NCBI GenBank assembly: GCA_943370595.1
Contig: CALRRO020000019.1
Span: 1-64,000, forward strand
Length of the DNA: 64,000 nucleotides
Direction of reading: 5' to 3'
DNA from: Piscinibacter sp943370595
Lineage (GTDB): Bacteria; Pseudomonadota; Gammaproteobacteria; Burkholderiales; Burkholderiaceae_C
This document shows positions 34,615 to 46,500 of the stretch, in pieces. The first letter of the stretch is position 1; each line of letters begins with the position of its first letter. The position numbers and the translations under genes were made by a program. Under the pieces are notes generated by a model. It was not told the DNA's origin and made no database searches. It was given only the letters and a program-made list of their open reading frames with translations.

Positions 34615-35410
34615 CGCTGACCACCTTCATCAACTGCGCTGACAGCTTGCCGGGCAGGAGGGCACCGTCTTCGGTGAGGTCGGACAGCCAATCGACCGAT
34701 TCCGCCGCCGACACGGCGCGCAATCGACCATCGGCCCGTTCCGAAGCAAGCAGCATGGATTGTTCGCCCGGATCGACGATCACCGTCGCCGGACGGCGCA
34801 GCCCCGGCCAGAGGGCCGCAGCATCGAGCTCACGAAGCTGACGACGCAGGGCCACCGACAGACGGGCGCCCAGTGCTTCATCGCGAAACGCTTCCGAGTC
34901 CCGGTTCGCGACTCCCGTCGCGCGCGGATCCGGCGGCAGACCCAGCGATACGTCGAGCGTCAGCACGTGGCGCGAGCGAAGATCGTCCAGGTACTTCGCC
35001 CCGTCGACAACGGGAGAGCACAGGACCAGATGCCGCAGTCCAGGCACTTCATCGGCGGCAGCCAGTGCGCATACCGTGGCACCGAGACGCAGACCCATCC
35101 AGACCACCGGCCGGGCGCCGGCCATGGACAGCAGGTGTGAGTGGGCCGTCAGCAGGTCGCGACGCCAGCCGTCGAGATCGAGTTCATCGCTCTCGCCCAT
35201 CGAGTCACCGGCGCCGTAGGGGTCGAAGCGCAGGACATGCAGGCCGTCCCGTGCCAGCCGCTCGGCCAGCACACGCAGCAGGCGATGCGAACGCACCATC
35301 TCATGGCCGAAGGGCGGACACAGGATGACCGCGCCATGCCCGCCGGCTGTGGCTGGATGCAACGCGGTGAACAGCCGGCGTTCGGCAGGGCCGATGAAGC
35401 CGGGTGTCAT
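34601..35410 (-). CDS. Alpha/beta hydrolase-fold protein lacking the nucleophilic Ser (hydrolase 2-like)
   Basis: The 269-residue protein shows the alpha/beta-hydrolase fold with AVILCPPFGHEMVRSHR, RFDPYGAGDSMGESD and a strand-turn-helix WMGLRLGATVC where the nucleophile elbow should be. There Arg108 stands in place of the serine of GxSxG, so the usual mechanism is not possible. In XrtA loci, hydrolase 2 proteins pair with hydrolase 1 proteins in a similar way. Start 35410 is chosen since it forms an ATGA overlap with the synthetase stop; longer frames upstream are shadows of that gene. It may act as a partner or scaffold for the next gene product. Confidence 0.75.
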   Translation of the reverse strand: MTPGFIGPAERRLFTALHPATAGGHGAVILCPPFGHEMVRSHRLLRVLAERLARDGLHVLRFDPYGAGDSMGESDELDLDGWRRDLLTAHSHLLSMAGARPVVWMGLRLGATVCALAAADEVPGLRHLVLCSPVVDGAKYLDDLRSRHVLTLDVSLGLPPDPRATGVANRDSEAFRDEALGARLSVALRRQLRELDAAALWPGLRRPATVIVDPGEQSMLLASERADGRLRAVSAAESVDWLSDLTEDGALLPGKLSAQLMKVVSDACA

Positions 35411-38400
35411 CGCGCTCGCGTGGGCCAACCGGCGCGGCGAAGCACCCGCGACAGCAGGCCTTGGGGCTGCGCCGCCGACGCGGCGGCCGCTTCCGCTGCG
35501 GCCAGTTCCTGATCGACCGGCACTGCCGCCTCGGCCACCTGAGCCAGCGACGAAGACACCAGGCGCTGCGGCTCGACCACCAAGGCCAGTTCGCGCTGCG
35601 CGACGTCGACGAATCGCATGGCGAGCAGCGAACTGCCGCCGAGGTCGAAGAAGTTGTCCTCCGGCCGGATGCTCGATGCGTCGATACCGAGCAGGTCGGC
35701 CCAGAGCCGGGCGACTTCTGCAACCGGGCCCGACACCTGGCCGGAATCTGCCGGTGCCAGCTGTGCCAGCGTCTCGACGGCGTAGCGACGCGGCTCGATG
35801 GAAAGCTGCAGGCGCGCACGTGTCAGCTCGATTGCGCGCATCGCGAGCAAGGAACTCCCGCCCAGGTCGAAGAAGTTGTCGGCAGGGTGGATGTCCGTCG
35901 CCGGAATGCCGAGCAGTTCCGACCAGATCCCGGCCAGGCGCGCCTGGCCGGCGCTCAGCACGGCAGCGCGCACCGACACGCTGGCCACAGTGGGGACTGC
36001 CTCGGCGCGCGTGTTCAGCCACGCCATGAAGGCATCACGATCGGCGCCGGGCAGACCGAGCAACTCGCCGAGCGGCAACTCGGGATGCCGTGCCGTGCGC
36101 TGCAGCAGGCCGATCAGGCGATCCCGAAACATGCGAACCGTGCCTGCGTCGAACAGGTCGGCGTTGAAGTTGAAGCCGCCTTCGAGTCCGGCCGGAACCT
36201 CCATCAGCCAGAGGCTGAAGTCCTCGGTCGCCCCCTTCTGCATGACCAGGACGGACGAATGCGACAGCGGCCCCCAATGGCGCTCGCGCTCACGCGCATC
36301 CTGGAAGGAGAAGAGCGTCTGGTAGAGGCCGGCCTTGCCGGCGTGCCGCGCGAGTTCGGGCTCGCTGGCCAGCCGTTCGAACGGAACGTCCTGGTGCGCG
36401 AAGGCGTCGAGCAGGTCCCGCTTGACCTTGGCGAACCAGGCCGACAGCGGGGTCGACGCATGGACGTCGAAGTGCAGCGGCAGCAGGTTGTTGAAGAAGC
36501 CCATCACCGACTCGGTCTCGAGCTGACCGCGTCCACGCACCGGCACACCGACCACGATGGAACGCCCCTGCACGGCCTCGCTCATCATCGCGGCATAGAC
36601 GCCGAGGATCAGCATGTTGAGCGTCGTTCCGCCGGCCTGCGCCACGCCGCGAAGGCGCTCGGTCAGCTCCTTGTCGACATGCACCCATTCGACAGCGCCC
36701 ACACCGGTCATGCCGGGGCCGCGCGGCCGGTCGGTGGGCAAGGCCTTCGGTGACTCGATCGCGGCGTAGCGCTCGCGCCAGAAGCCGACCTGCGCACGGC
36801 AGGCGTCGCTGGCCATCCAGGCCTTGTGCCAGTGGGCGAAATCGACGTAGCTCACCGCCGGCAGCGGCAGCGCGGAGGCCTCGCCGCGCAGCGCGGCGGC
36901 ATAGGCTGCCGACATCTCCCGGTAGAACAGATCGAACGACCAGCCGTCCCAGACGATGTGGTGCACCATGAACAGCAGCACGTGCTCCGTCTCGTCCATG
37001 CGGAACAGCGCGACACGGAACAGCGGCGCGCGGTCCAGGGCCATCGGCTGGTCGATGATCGCCTGCAGGCGCCGCATCAGATCGGCATCGCGATCCGCGC
37101 GCGGCAGGGCCGACAGGTCAGCAAACGGCAGATCGAGCGGCACGTCGGCCAGCACCTTGAGCAGAGCGCCATCCGGGCCCTTGACCACGCAGCTGCGCAG
37201 GGCGGGCTGGCGCTGCACCATGGACCGCAGCGCCTGCTCCAGTGCGGGTCGATCCAGCGGCCCCGTCAGGCGGTGTGCCGATGGCGTGTTGTAGACGACA
37301 CGGCCCGGATGCATCTCCTCCATGAAGCGGATTCGCTCCTGCATCACCGTCAGCGGCGCCTGGGTCTGGTCCGCCACACGCACCAGTGCTGGGGCCGCCG
37401 GAGCCGCCGCACCTCGGCCGGACTCGATGGCGTGGGCCAGGCGGCGCGCCGTGGCGGACTCGAAGACCGTGCGCAGCGGCAAGGACAGCGTGAACGTCTT
37501 GTTCAGCGTCGCCGTCAGGCGCGACGCGAGCAGCGAGTGCCCGCCCAGCGCAAAGAAGTCGTCGTCGATGCCCAGCCCGCGCAGGTTGAGCACCCGCTCC
37601 ATCGTCTCGAGCACGGCCGCTTCGGTCGGCGTCGTCGGTGCCGCCGCCTTCGCACGCGGCGCCGCATCGACGTTCGGCTTCGGCAGCGCCTTGCGGTGGA
37701 TCTTGCCGTTGGGCAAGAGCGGGATCGTCGGCAGGGCCACGATGTGCGAAGGCACCATGTAGTCTGGCAGGGAGCGGCGCAGGAACTCGCGGACCTCGGC
37801 GACCTCGATCTCGCCAGCACGAGGCACGGCGTAGCCGACCAGGCGCAGGTCGCCCGGATCGTCCTCACGCAGCACCACCACCGCCTGCTCCACACCGGGG
37901 TGGCGCGCGAGACAGGATTCGATCTCACCCAGCTCGATCCGGTAGCCGCGCACCTTCACCTGGAAGTCCAGCCGACCCATGTGCTCGAGCGTGCCGTCGT
38001 TGCGCCAGCGGCCGCGGTCACCGGTGCGGTAGATGCGTTGTCCGGGCGCCGACGGGTCCGCAATGAAGCGCTCGGCGGTCAGCGCCTCGCGATGCAGGTA
38101 GCCGATGGCCACGCCGTCGCCGCCGATGTAGATCTCTCCGGGCACACCGATCGAGCAGGTCTGCAAGCGCTCGTCGAGCACATGGATCTGCGTGTTGGCG
38201 ATCGGCGTACCGATGCGGATGCCCTGCCGCTGGCCGGGGACACGCCAGCAGGTCGACCACACCGTCGTCTCGGTCGGGCCGTACATGTTCCAGGTCTCAC
38301 CGGTGCGCGCCACCAGCTGTGCCGCCAGGTCCTCGCCGAGGGCCTCGCCGCCGACCAGCGCCTTGAAGCCAGCATGGCCGGCCCAGCCGGCTTCGATCAG

Positions 38401-40581
38401 CACGCGCCAGCCGGAGGGCGTGGCCTGCAGCACGGTCGCCTGGTGTTGTTCGATCAGCGCGCGCAGGCGCTGGCCGTCGAGCACCGTCTCGCGGTCGGCC
38501 AGGATCACCTGGGCGCCGACGGTCAAGGGCAGGAACAGCTCCAGCACGGCGATGTCGAAGCTGGTCGTCGTGACGGCAACCAGCCGGTCGTCGGCACGCA
38601 GGCCCGGCTCGCGCGCCATGCTGGCGAGGAAGTTCGAGACGGCGCGGTGCGGCACCGCCACGCCCTTGGGCTTGCCCGTCGAGCCGGAGGTGTAGATCAC
38701 GTAGGCCGGCGCCTCGACATCGCCCGCCTCGCGCGCGGCGAAGGCGCGCGGCGCCAGTTCGTCGGCCTGAAGCAGGCGCGCTGCTCCCAGGGCCGGCAAG
38801 CTCACTGACCGATCGGTGACGACCCAGGCCAGCTCGGCGTCCTCGCACATGTGAGCCAGCCGCTCGGCCGGGAAACCCGGGTCCAGCGGCACATAGGCAG
38901 CGCCGGTCTGCAGGATGCCGAGCATGCTGGCCAGCATGTGGACGTTGCGCCCGCAGGCCATGCCGACGAGATTCCCTGCGCCGAGCCCCTGCTCGGCCAG
39001 TGCGGCGGCCACCGCATCGGCGCGCTGCGCGAGCTCGCGGTAGCTGACACGTTGCCCGCCACTGACCACGGCGATCGCATCGGGTGTGCGCGCAGCCTGG
39101 GCCGCGAACAGCTGCTCGACGCGACGATCGGCCGGATAGTCGGCCACCGTCGCGTTGCAGGCAGCCAGGCGCTCCAGATCCTCATGGGTGGCACCGAACA
39201 GCTCCGACACAGGCCGGCGGGGATCGGCGACGGCACGCTCGACCAGCGCACGGTACAGCTGAAGCCAGCGGCGCACGGTCTCGGCATCGAACAGCTCGGT
39301 GTTGTACTGGCACTCCAGCACCACCGCGCCCTCGATCTGAGTGGCGTTGACGAACAGCTCGAAGTTCTCGAACGCACGCGGGTTGGACCGCAGCGACACC
39401 GCAAGGCCGGGCGCCGCCAGATCGGCCGGATCGATCGGCGAATCGATGTTGAACTGAACCGAGACCAGCGGCAGCCGGCTGGCGTCGCGCGTGATCGCCA
39501 GCTTGCTCAGCAGCCGACCGAAGGTGCAGGCCTGATGGTCGTAGGCGTCGAGCACGGCGCCGCTCGCGCGGCGCAGCAGTGCCTCGACGGGCTGGCCGGG
39601 GTCCACCGCAAGGCGCACCGGAAGCAGGTTCACGCAGTGCCCTACCAGCTGCGTCGCATCGCGGGCAGCCTGCCCGGCCGAGGGAACGCCGACGACGACG
39701 TCACCCGATTCGTCCGCGCCGAGCCGCGACATCAGCGCGCCGAACAGGCCGAACAGCGTGGCGAACAGGCTAGCCCCGCTGGCCGCGCCGAGCTTGCGTG
39801 CCGCGTCGACCAGCGCCGGCTCGATTCGCAGGTCTTCGCGGTGTGAACTGAAGCCGCGGACGCTGCCGCGTGGTCGATCGGTCGGCAGGTCGAGCGTCGG
39901 CACGCCGCGATCGAACAGCGACACCCAGTAGTGCTCGTCCGCACCCACCTGGGCCACGAACGCCGGATCGTGCTCGCCGAGCGCATAGTCGCCGAAGCTG
40001 TCGGCCTGCGGCAGCGCGCTGGTGCCGCTGCCGTCGCTGAGGCTGGCATAGATGCGCATCAGGTCGCGGGCGATGACGGCGAAAGACCAGCCGTCGCACA
40101 CGATGTGGTGCGCCGAGAGAACGAACTCGTGGCGATCCGGCGCGAGGCGCAGCAACGTCGCGCGCACGAGCGGGCCATCGACCAGATTGAACGGGTGCGT
40201 CACGGCGGCTGCGCGTTGCGCCGCAACCGCCTGCTCGCGTTCTGCGGGCGTGAGTGCGCAGAGGTCGACGATCTCGGCCTGCAGCGCGCCACGCGGCGCA
40301 ATCAGCATGTTCATGCCGTCGCTGCTGAACGTGGAGCGCAGCGACTCGTGCCGGTCGGTCAGTGCCAGCAGCGAATCCTGGAACTCCTGCACGCGCAGTG
40401 CACCGGCGATCTCGAGCGAGATCGACTCGTTGAAGGCCAGCGAGGCCTGCTCGCCGAGTTGGTCGGCCAGCCAGACTTCGCGCTGGGCGTCGGTCGTCGG
40501 GACCGCTCGCGCAAGTTCAGGCGTCGCGAACGGGTCGTAGTCGACCTCGGTCAACTGGACATCAGCCTGCGTCGGGATCAT
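35407..40581 (-). CDS. Non-ribosomal peptide synthetase, C-A-T-C-T-T
   Basis: The 1724-residue protein has six domains. They are: condensation 1 (about 25-460; HHIVCDG at 158-164), adenylation (485-970; YTSGSTGKPKG, YRTGDRGRW, NGKIHRKALP), carrier 1 (Ser1016 in LGGHSLL), condensation 2 (1075-1505; HHIVWDG at 1207-1213), and two tandem carriers, Ser1577 and Ser1651, each with NFFDLGGSSLLAMR 74 residues apart. My reading of the adenylation pocket is D-I-L-Q-L-G-M-V-W-K, close to the published glycine code DILQLGLIWK. The last module has no adenylation domain, and there is no thioesterase. It overlaps the upstream synthase gene by 4 bp. It probably receives the chain from that synthase at condensation 1, adds glycine, then transfers onward to a carrier loaded in trans. 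Confidence 0.9.
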   Translation of the reverse strand: MIPTQADVQLTEVDYDPFATPELARAVPTTDAQREVWLADQLGEQASLAFNESISLEIAGALRVQEFQDSLLALTDRHESLRSTFSSDGMNMLIAPRGALQAEIVDLCALTPAEREQAVAAQRAAAVTHPFNLVDGPLVRATLLRLAPDRHEFVLSAHHIVCDGWSFAVIARDLMRIYASLSDGSGTSALPQADSFGDYALGEHDPAFVAQVGADEHYWVSLFDRGVPTLDLPTDRPRGSVRGFSSHREDLRIEPALVDAARKLGAASGASLFATLFGLFGALMSRLGADESGDVVVGVPSAGQAARDATQLVGHCVNLLPVRLAVDPGQPVEALLRRASGAVLDAYDHQACTFGRLLSKLAITRDASRLPLVSVQFNIDSPIDPADLAAPGLAVSLRSNPRAFENFELFVNATQIEGAVVLECQYNTELFDAETVRRWLQLYRALVERAVADPRRPVSELFGATHEDLERLAACNATVADYPADRRVEQLFAAQAARTPDAIAVVSGGQRVSYRELAQRADAVAAALAEQGLGAGNLVGMACGRNVHMLASMLGILQTGAAYVPLDPGFPAERLAHMCEDAELAWVVTDRSVSLPALGAARLLQADELAPRAFAAREAGDVEAPAYVIYTSGSTGKPKGVAVPHRAVSNFLASMAREPGLRADDRLVAVTTTSFDIAVLELFLPLTVGAQVILADRETVLDGQRLRALIEQHQATVLQATPSGWRVLIEAGWAGHAGFKALVGGEALGEDLAAQLVARTGETWNMYGPTETTVWSTCWRVPGQRQGIRIGTPIANTQIHVLDERLQTCSIGVPGEIYIGGDGVAIGYLHREALTAERFIADPSAPGQRIYRTGDRGRWRNDGTLEHMGRLDFQVKVRGYRIELGEIESCLARHPGVEQAVVVLREDDPGDLRLVGYAVPRAGEIEVAEVREFLRRSLPDYMVPSHIVALPTIPLLPNGKIHRKALPKPNVDAAPRAKAAAPTTPTEAAVLETMERVLNLRGLGIDDDFFALGGHSLLASRLTATLNKTFTLSLPLRTVFESATARRLAHAIESGRGAAAPAAPALVRVADQTQAPLTVMQERIRFMEEMHPGRVVYNTPSAHRLTGPLDRPALEQALRSMVQRQPALRSCVVKGPDGALLKVLADVPLDLPFADLSALPRADRDADLMRRLQAIIDQPMALDRAPLFRVALFRMDETEHVLLFMVHHIVWDGWSFDLFYREMSAAYAAALRGEASALPLPAVSYVDFAHWHKAWMASDACRAQVGFWRERYAAIESPKALPTDRPRGPGMTGVGAVEWVHVDKELTERLRGVAQAGGTTLNMLILGVYAAMMSEAVQGRSIVVGVPVRGRGQLETESVMGFFNNLLPLHFDVHASTPLSAWFAKVKRDLLDAFAHQDVPFERLASEPELARHAGKAGLYQTLFSFQDARERERHWGPLSHSSVLVMQKGATEDFSLWLMEVPAGLEGGFNFNADLFDAGTVRMFRDRLIGLLQRTARHPELPLGELLGLPGADRDAFMAWLNTRAEAVPTVASVSVRAAVLSAGQARLAGIWSELLGIPATDIHPADNFFDLGGSSLLAMRAIELTRARLQLSIEPRRYAVETLAQLAPADSGQVSGPVAEVARLWADLLGIDASSIRPEDNFFDLGGSSLLAMRFVDVAQRELALVVEPQRLVSSSLAQVAEAAVPVDQELAAAEAAAASAAQPQGLLSRVLRRAGWPTRAR

Positions 40582-43500
40582 TGGCCATCCACCTTGATGA
40601 ACTTGCCAGGCGCTGCTGGGTTGGCCACGTACCAGGCCGGCCGGCCTTCCGGGTCACGGCCCAGGCGAGCGCCGGGCACCGGCGGGCGAGAGGCGTCCAG
40701 CGCCACCGACGGCGCGTTGACGCGGCGCGGAATGAAGTCGGCCTCCTGCAGCTCGGCCACCGCCTCCTTGAACGCCGACTTGATGACGGCGATGTCCTGC
40801 GCCGTGTGGGCCGTCGTCATGAAGCACGGGAAGTTGTCGAGGATGTGCACGCCGCGGTTGCGCATCATCGCGAACAGCAGGTCCTGCAGCGGATGATCCT
40901 CCTCGAAGAAGATCTTCCACACCGACGAGAAGCTCTTCAGCACGATCGGTGCACCCACCTCGCGGCAGAAGGCATTGAGTTCGTCGACCATCGCCGCGGT
41001 GCGACGGGTCAGCCCGGACTGCAGCTCGGGGCCTTCCTTCTTGAGGTGCTCGAGCACCGCCTTGGCGGCCACCAGGGCCAGCGGGTGGCGGACGAAGGTA
41101 CCGGCGAAGTAGGTCACGCCGACGGTGGGGATGGAATCATCGCCGTACTCCCAGTGGCCACCGTCCAGCGCATCCATGTACTCGCGCTTGCCGGCGATCA
41201 CGCCGATCGGGAAGCCGCCGCCGACCACCTTGCCGTAGGACGCGAGGTCGGCGCGGATGCCGAACAGCGCCTGGATGCCGCCCGGGTGGCTGCGGAAGCC
41301 GGTCACCACCTCGTCGAAGATGAGCAGCGTTCCGGACTTCTCGGTCAGCGCGCGCAGGTCGCGCAGGAACTCCCTGGGCTGGAAGTCGGGGCGGCGGCTC
41401 TGCACGGGTTCGACGAGCACGGCGGCCAGTTCGTCGGCGTTGTCCTTCAACCACTGCAGCGTCTCGGGCGTGCCGTAGTCGAGCACGACGATGTTCTCCG
41501 CGGTGTTGGGCAGGATGCCCGGCGCCGCCGGCACCGACTTGAGCTTCTTCGTGCCGCGCACGATCACCTCGTCGAAGATGCCGTGGTACGCACCGTTGAA
41601 CATGACGATCTTGTTGCGGCCGGTCACGGTGCGGGCGATGCGCACGCAGCCCATCACCGCCTCCGAGCCGGTGTTGCACAGGCCGGCGCGGTCGAAGCCG
41701 GTCAGCTCGCACATCAGCTTCGCCACCTCTCCGGCCAGCGGGTGCTGCGGGCCGATGTCGTAGCCGCCATCGAGCTGCTTGCGCACCGCGTCGAGCACGA
41801 AGTCGGGCTGCCAGCCGAACAGGCTCATGCCGAAGCCATTCAGCGCGTCGACGTACTCGTTGCCGTCCAGATCCCACATGCGCGCGCCCTTGGAGCGCTC
41901 GATGACGATCTGGTAGATGATTTCCTTGAGCTGGGGTCGGAACCCGTTGACGACTCGCGGATCGGCCAGATGCGGCCGGTGCTCGACGGTGTAGGCCTTG
42001 GAGCGCTGGGTCTTGTCGATGTAGCGACGCATGAACGCAGCGAGGCGGGCGCGCTGGCGCTCGCTCATCTCGGCACCGGTAGTGTGGATGCGGGCAATGG
42101 CGCCGAAGGCCTTCTTGACGTCGTAGGTCTTGTGCACGAGGGCTGCTTCGTCCTCCACGGGCACGGCCGGCTTGGCAGCCGGCGCGGGCGCAACGGCGGG
42201 CGCTGCCGGGGCTGCCGCAGGTGCGGTCGGCAATGCAGCCGCCACTGGAGCCACCCCTTGGGCCATCGCGCCGGCCGCCGGCTGCCCCTGCAGCAGGGCC
42301 AGTTGCTGTGCCATCAGCTGCATCTGTTGCTGGATGACCTGCTGGACCAGCGAGCCCGCCTGCGCCGGCTCGAAGGCCGCCACCGGTGCAACAGCCTGCA
42401 GCACGGGCATGGCCGCAACGGCAATCGGCGCGGCCGCCGCCACCGGGGCCGGGGCAGCCGACGGCGGCAGCGTCTGGTCCAGGTGCCCGGCCAGCGTGTC
42501 GAAGCTGCGGAAGCTCTCCATCAGCTGGCGGAAGGTGATGTTCAGCGAGAACTCCTTCTTCAGCCTCAGCGCCACCTGCGTCAGCGTGAGCGAGTCGAGG
42601 CCGAGCTCGACAAACGAGTCGGCAGCGCTGGCATCGGCCAGTTCCACGCCGGAGACGTCCTCGAAGACGTCGCGAAGACGTTGCACGAGCGTGGCGCGAC
42701 GGTCGGTCTGCTGAGGTGCGGCTGTGGCGGTCATGGTGGTCGGAAGGTTGGCGGATTCAGCGGCAGCAGGCGCGGCGATGGGCGCCGCGGCTGCGTGGTG
42801 GACGGGCGAGGCTGTAGGTGCGGCGGCGTCGACCCAATGGCGCTGCCGCTCGAACGGGTAGGTCGGCAGTTCGATCCGGCGGCGGTCGGTTCGCGCGTCT
42901 GGCGGCGGCGTCAGCGCCAGACCCAGCGCCCACAGCTGGCCTTGCGCTTCGCACAGTACCGTGCTCTCGCGTTCCGGACGATCCCCCAGGCTGGGTACCG
43001 CCACGGCGGGGCCGTTCTCGCCGCGGTGCTGCCGCACCAGGGTGGACAGGCTGCCGCGCGGGCCGGCTTCGATGAAGACGGCGTGGGGCAGTTCGGCCAG
43101 GGCGGTGCGCACGGCCGGCGAGAACCGCACAGGCTGGCGCAGGTGCCTGGACCAGTACGACGGGTCGGTGGCTTCGTCGGCGCTCAGCCAGCGCCCGGTG
43201 GCCGTGGAGACCACCGGCAGCGACGGCGCAGACAGCGAGACGGCGCGAACGGCCTGCTCGAACGCGGCGACGGCCGGATCCATCATGGCCGAGTGGAAGG
43301 CGTGCGATGTCTGCAGCCGCTGGGTGGCGATCTCACGCTCGGCGAGCATCGCGGCGAAGGCATCGATGGCCGCCGAGGGCCCGGCGACGACACAGGCCGC
43401 CGGGCCGTTCTCGGCCGCCAGCTGGACGTCGGCCGGCAACAGCGGCTCGAGCTTGTCGGCGCCCGTTCGAACGGACAGCATGCTGCCGGCCGGCAGCGCC

Positions 43501-46500
43501 TGCATCAGGGCACCACGCCGCGTGACGAGGTGCAGCGCATCGGGCAGGCTCATGACGCCGGCCAGCGCGGCGGCGACGAACTCGCCAACGCTGTGGCCGA
43601 TCAGCGCTGCCGGCTGCAGCCCACGCGCCAGCCACGCCGTGGCGACGGCGTACTCCAGGCAGAAGGTGGCCGGCTGGGTGACCGCAGTCTGCGCCAGTGC
43701 GGCGGCATCGTTGCCAAACATCGCGTCGCGCAGGCCCTTTGCCGCGTCGGTCTCGAGGGCCGCGAAACACGCTTCGAAGGCTCCGCGCGCGGCGGCATCG
43801 CCGGCGTACAGCTCGCGGCCCATGCCGGCGTATTGCGCGCCCTGCCCCGGGAACAGCAACACCGGCGCCGGCTGCGCAGCGGGCAGCGTCCACACGCGGC
43901 TGACCGAGGGGTCACGCAGTGCCGCCGCGGCCTGCGCCGCATCGTGCGCGACGACGACGCTGCGCTGCGCGAAGTCGCGCCGGCCGACGTCCAGCGTGAA
44001 TGCGACATCGGCCAGGTCGGCGTCGCGTCCGTCAGAGGCCAGCCAATCCGCCAGCCGCGACTTGGCTGCCTCCAGTGCAGCCGGCGTGCGCGCCGACAGT
44101 CGCAACAGATGCGGCCCGGACACGCCGGCGCGCTGGGGCAGCGGCGGCGCCTCCTCCATCACCACGTGCGCGTTGGTGCCACCGACGCCGAACGAGCTGA
44201 CACCCGCGCGCCGAGGTGCAGCCTCTCGCGGCCAGGCCCAGGCGGCGGGGCGCACGACGAAGGGGCTGCCGTCGAAGTCGATCTTCGGGTTCGGCCGCGT
44301 GAAGTGCGCCGTGCCCGGGATGCGTTCACGGACCAGCGCCAGCGCGGTCTTGATGACACCCGTCGCGCCGGCGGCGATCACCAGGTGGCCGGTGTTGCTC
44401 TTCACGGACCCGAGCGTGCAGAAACCTGCGTCGTCGGTGTCACGCCGGAACGCCCGGGTCAGCGCGGCCACCTCGACGGGGTCGCCGAGCGGCGTGGCCG
44501 TGCCGTGCGCCTCGACGTAGGACACGCTGCGTGCGTCGATCCCGGCCGAGTCGAGCGCGGCCTCGATCACTGCACACTGCCCTTCGACGCTGGGCGCGGT
44601 GAAGCTGGCCTTCACGGAGCCATCGTTGTTGACCGCGACGCCGCGGATCACCGCATGGATCGTGTTGCCGTCGGCCAGCGCAGCGGACAGGCGCTTGAGC
44701 AGCACGACCGCGACGCCATCCGAGAAGGTCGTGCCCTGGGCCTGTTCGTCGAAGCTGCGCGTGTGCCCATCGGGCGACAGCATCGAGCCTTCTTCGTACA
44801 GGTAGCCGTTGGCCGGCGGGCAGTTGATCGAGGAGCCTCCGGCCAGCGCCAGCTCGCACTGGCCGGCACGCAGCGCGTCGAACGCCTGCGCGATCGCCAC
44901 CAGCGAGGTCGAGCAGGCGGTGTGCACGCTGATCGCCGGGCCGGTCAGATTCAGCTTGTGCGCCGTCCGCGTCGCAATGTAGTCCTTCTCGTTGGCCAGC
45001 ATGACCTGGAAGCTGCCCAGCCGCTCGATCTTGTCCGGATGCGCCATGACGTGACGCTGGAAGTACGTCGCGTTGTACATGCCGGCGAAAACGCCGATGC
45101 GCCCCTCGGTCTTCTCCGGAACCTGCCCGGCGCGCTCGAGGCACTCCCAGGCCGTCTCGAGGAACAGGCGCTGCTGCGGATCCATCAGCTCGGCTTCGCG
45201 CGGGGAGATGCCGAAGAAGCCCGCGTCGAACAGGTCGAACCCGTCGACCACGCCGCGTGCAGCGACGTACTGCGGATCGGCGCGCAGCGCGGCGGGAATG
45301 GACGCGTCCAGTTCCTCGGGCCGGAAGAAGCGGATGCCGTCGCGGCCCTCGTCGATCATCGACCAGAAGGCCTCGATGTCGGCGGCGCCCGGAAAGCGCC
45401 CGGCCATGCCGATGATCGCGATCGGCTCGCCGCGCGGGGCCGGGGTCACGTCCCGCCGGGTCTGGCGCTGCGGCTGGTCGATGCCGTCGATCGACCGGGC
45501 CAGGCCTCGCGGCGTCGGGTCGGCGAACATCGTGGCAATCGGCAATCGAGTGTGGCCTTCGGCGCGCAGCGCTGCATGGGCCCGCAGCACCAGCAGCGAG
45601 CTGCCGCCCAGGTCGAAGAAGTTGTCGAGCGCACCGACCCGGTCGATGCCCAGAACGCGGGCGAACACGGCCGCCACTTCGCGTTCGCGCGGCGAGGCCG
45701 GCGCCGCGTAGGGGTGCGGCAGCCCGGCGGGCCGCTCGTTCGCGGGCTCAGGCAAGGCGCGGCGATCGAGCTTGCCATTGGTCGTGATCGGCAGCGCTTC
45801 GAGGCGCATCCAGCGTGCCGGCACCATGAAGTCGGGAAGCTGCGCGGCCAGCGCCATACGCAGCGCCGGCGCGTTGAAGTCGGCGGCGGAGGGCACGACA
45901 TAGGCGACCAGTTCGACCCCGCGGGCCGGGTCTCGGCGCGCCACGACGGCACAGGCTCGTACCGACGGTTGCTTCGCGAGGACGGCCTCGATTTCGCCGA
46001 CCTCGATGCGAAAGCCGCGGATCTTGACCTGCCCGTCGGCCCGGCCGACGAAGTCGATCGCCCCATCGGGCAAGCGCGTGACCAGGTCCCCCGTGCGGTA
46101 CATGCGCCAGTCCTCGCCGGCAAACGGATCCGACAGGAAGCGCTCCGCCGTCAGTTCCGGGCGACCCAGGTAGCCGCGGCCGACGCCCAGCCCGCCGATG
46201 TAGAGCTCGCCGACCAGGCCATCGGGCACCGGCTCGCCACGGCGATTGAGCACGTACAGCGTGGTATGCGTGATCGGAGAGCCGATCGGAACGGAGCGGG
46301 CAGCGGCCAGCGTCGTCGGATCGATCCGGTGGGTCGCCGCGAAGGTCGTGCACTCGGTGGGGCCGTAGCCGTTGATCAGTTGGGTCTGCGGCACGGCCTG
46401 CATGAAGCGCCGCACGTGCTCGACGGACAAGGCCTCGCCACCGATCAACAGTTCGCGCAGTCCGGACAGATATTGGGGATCATCGTCCAGCACGGCATTG

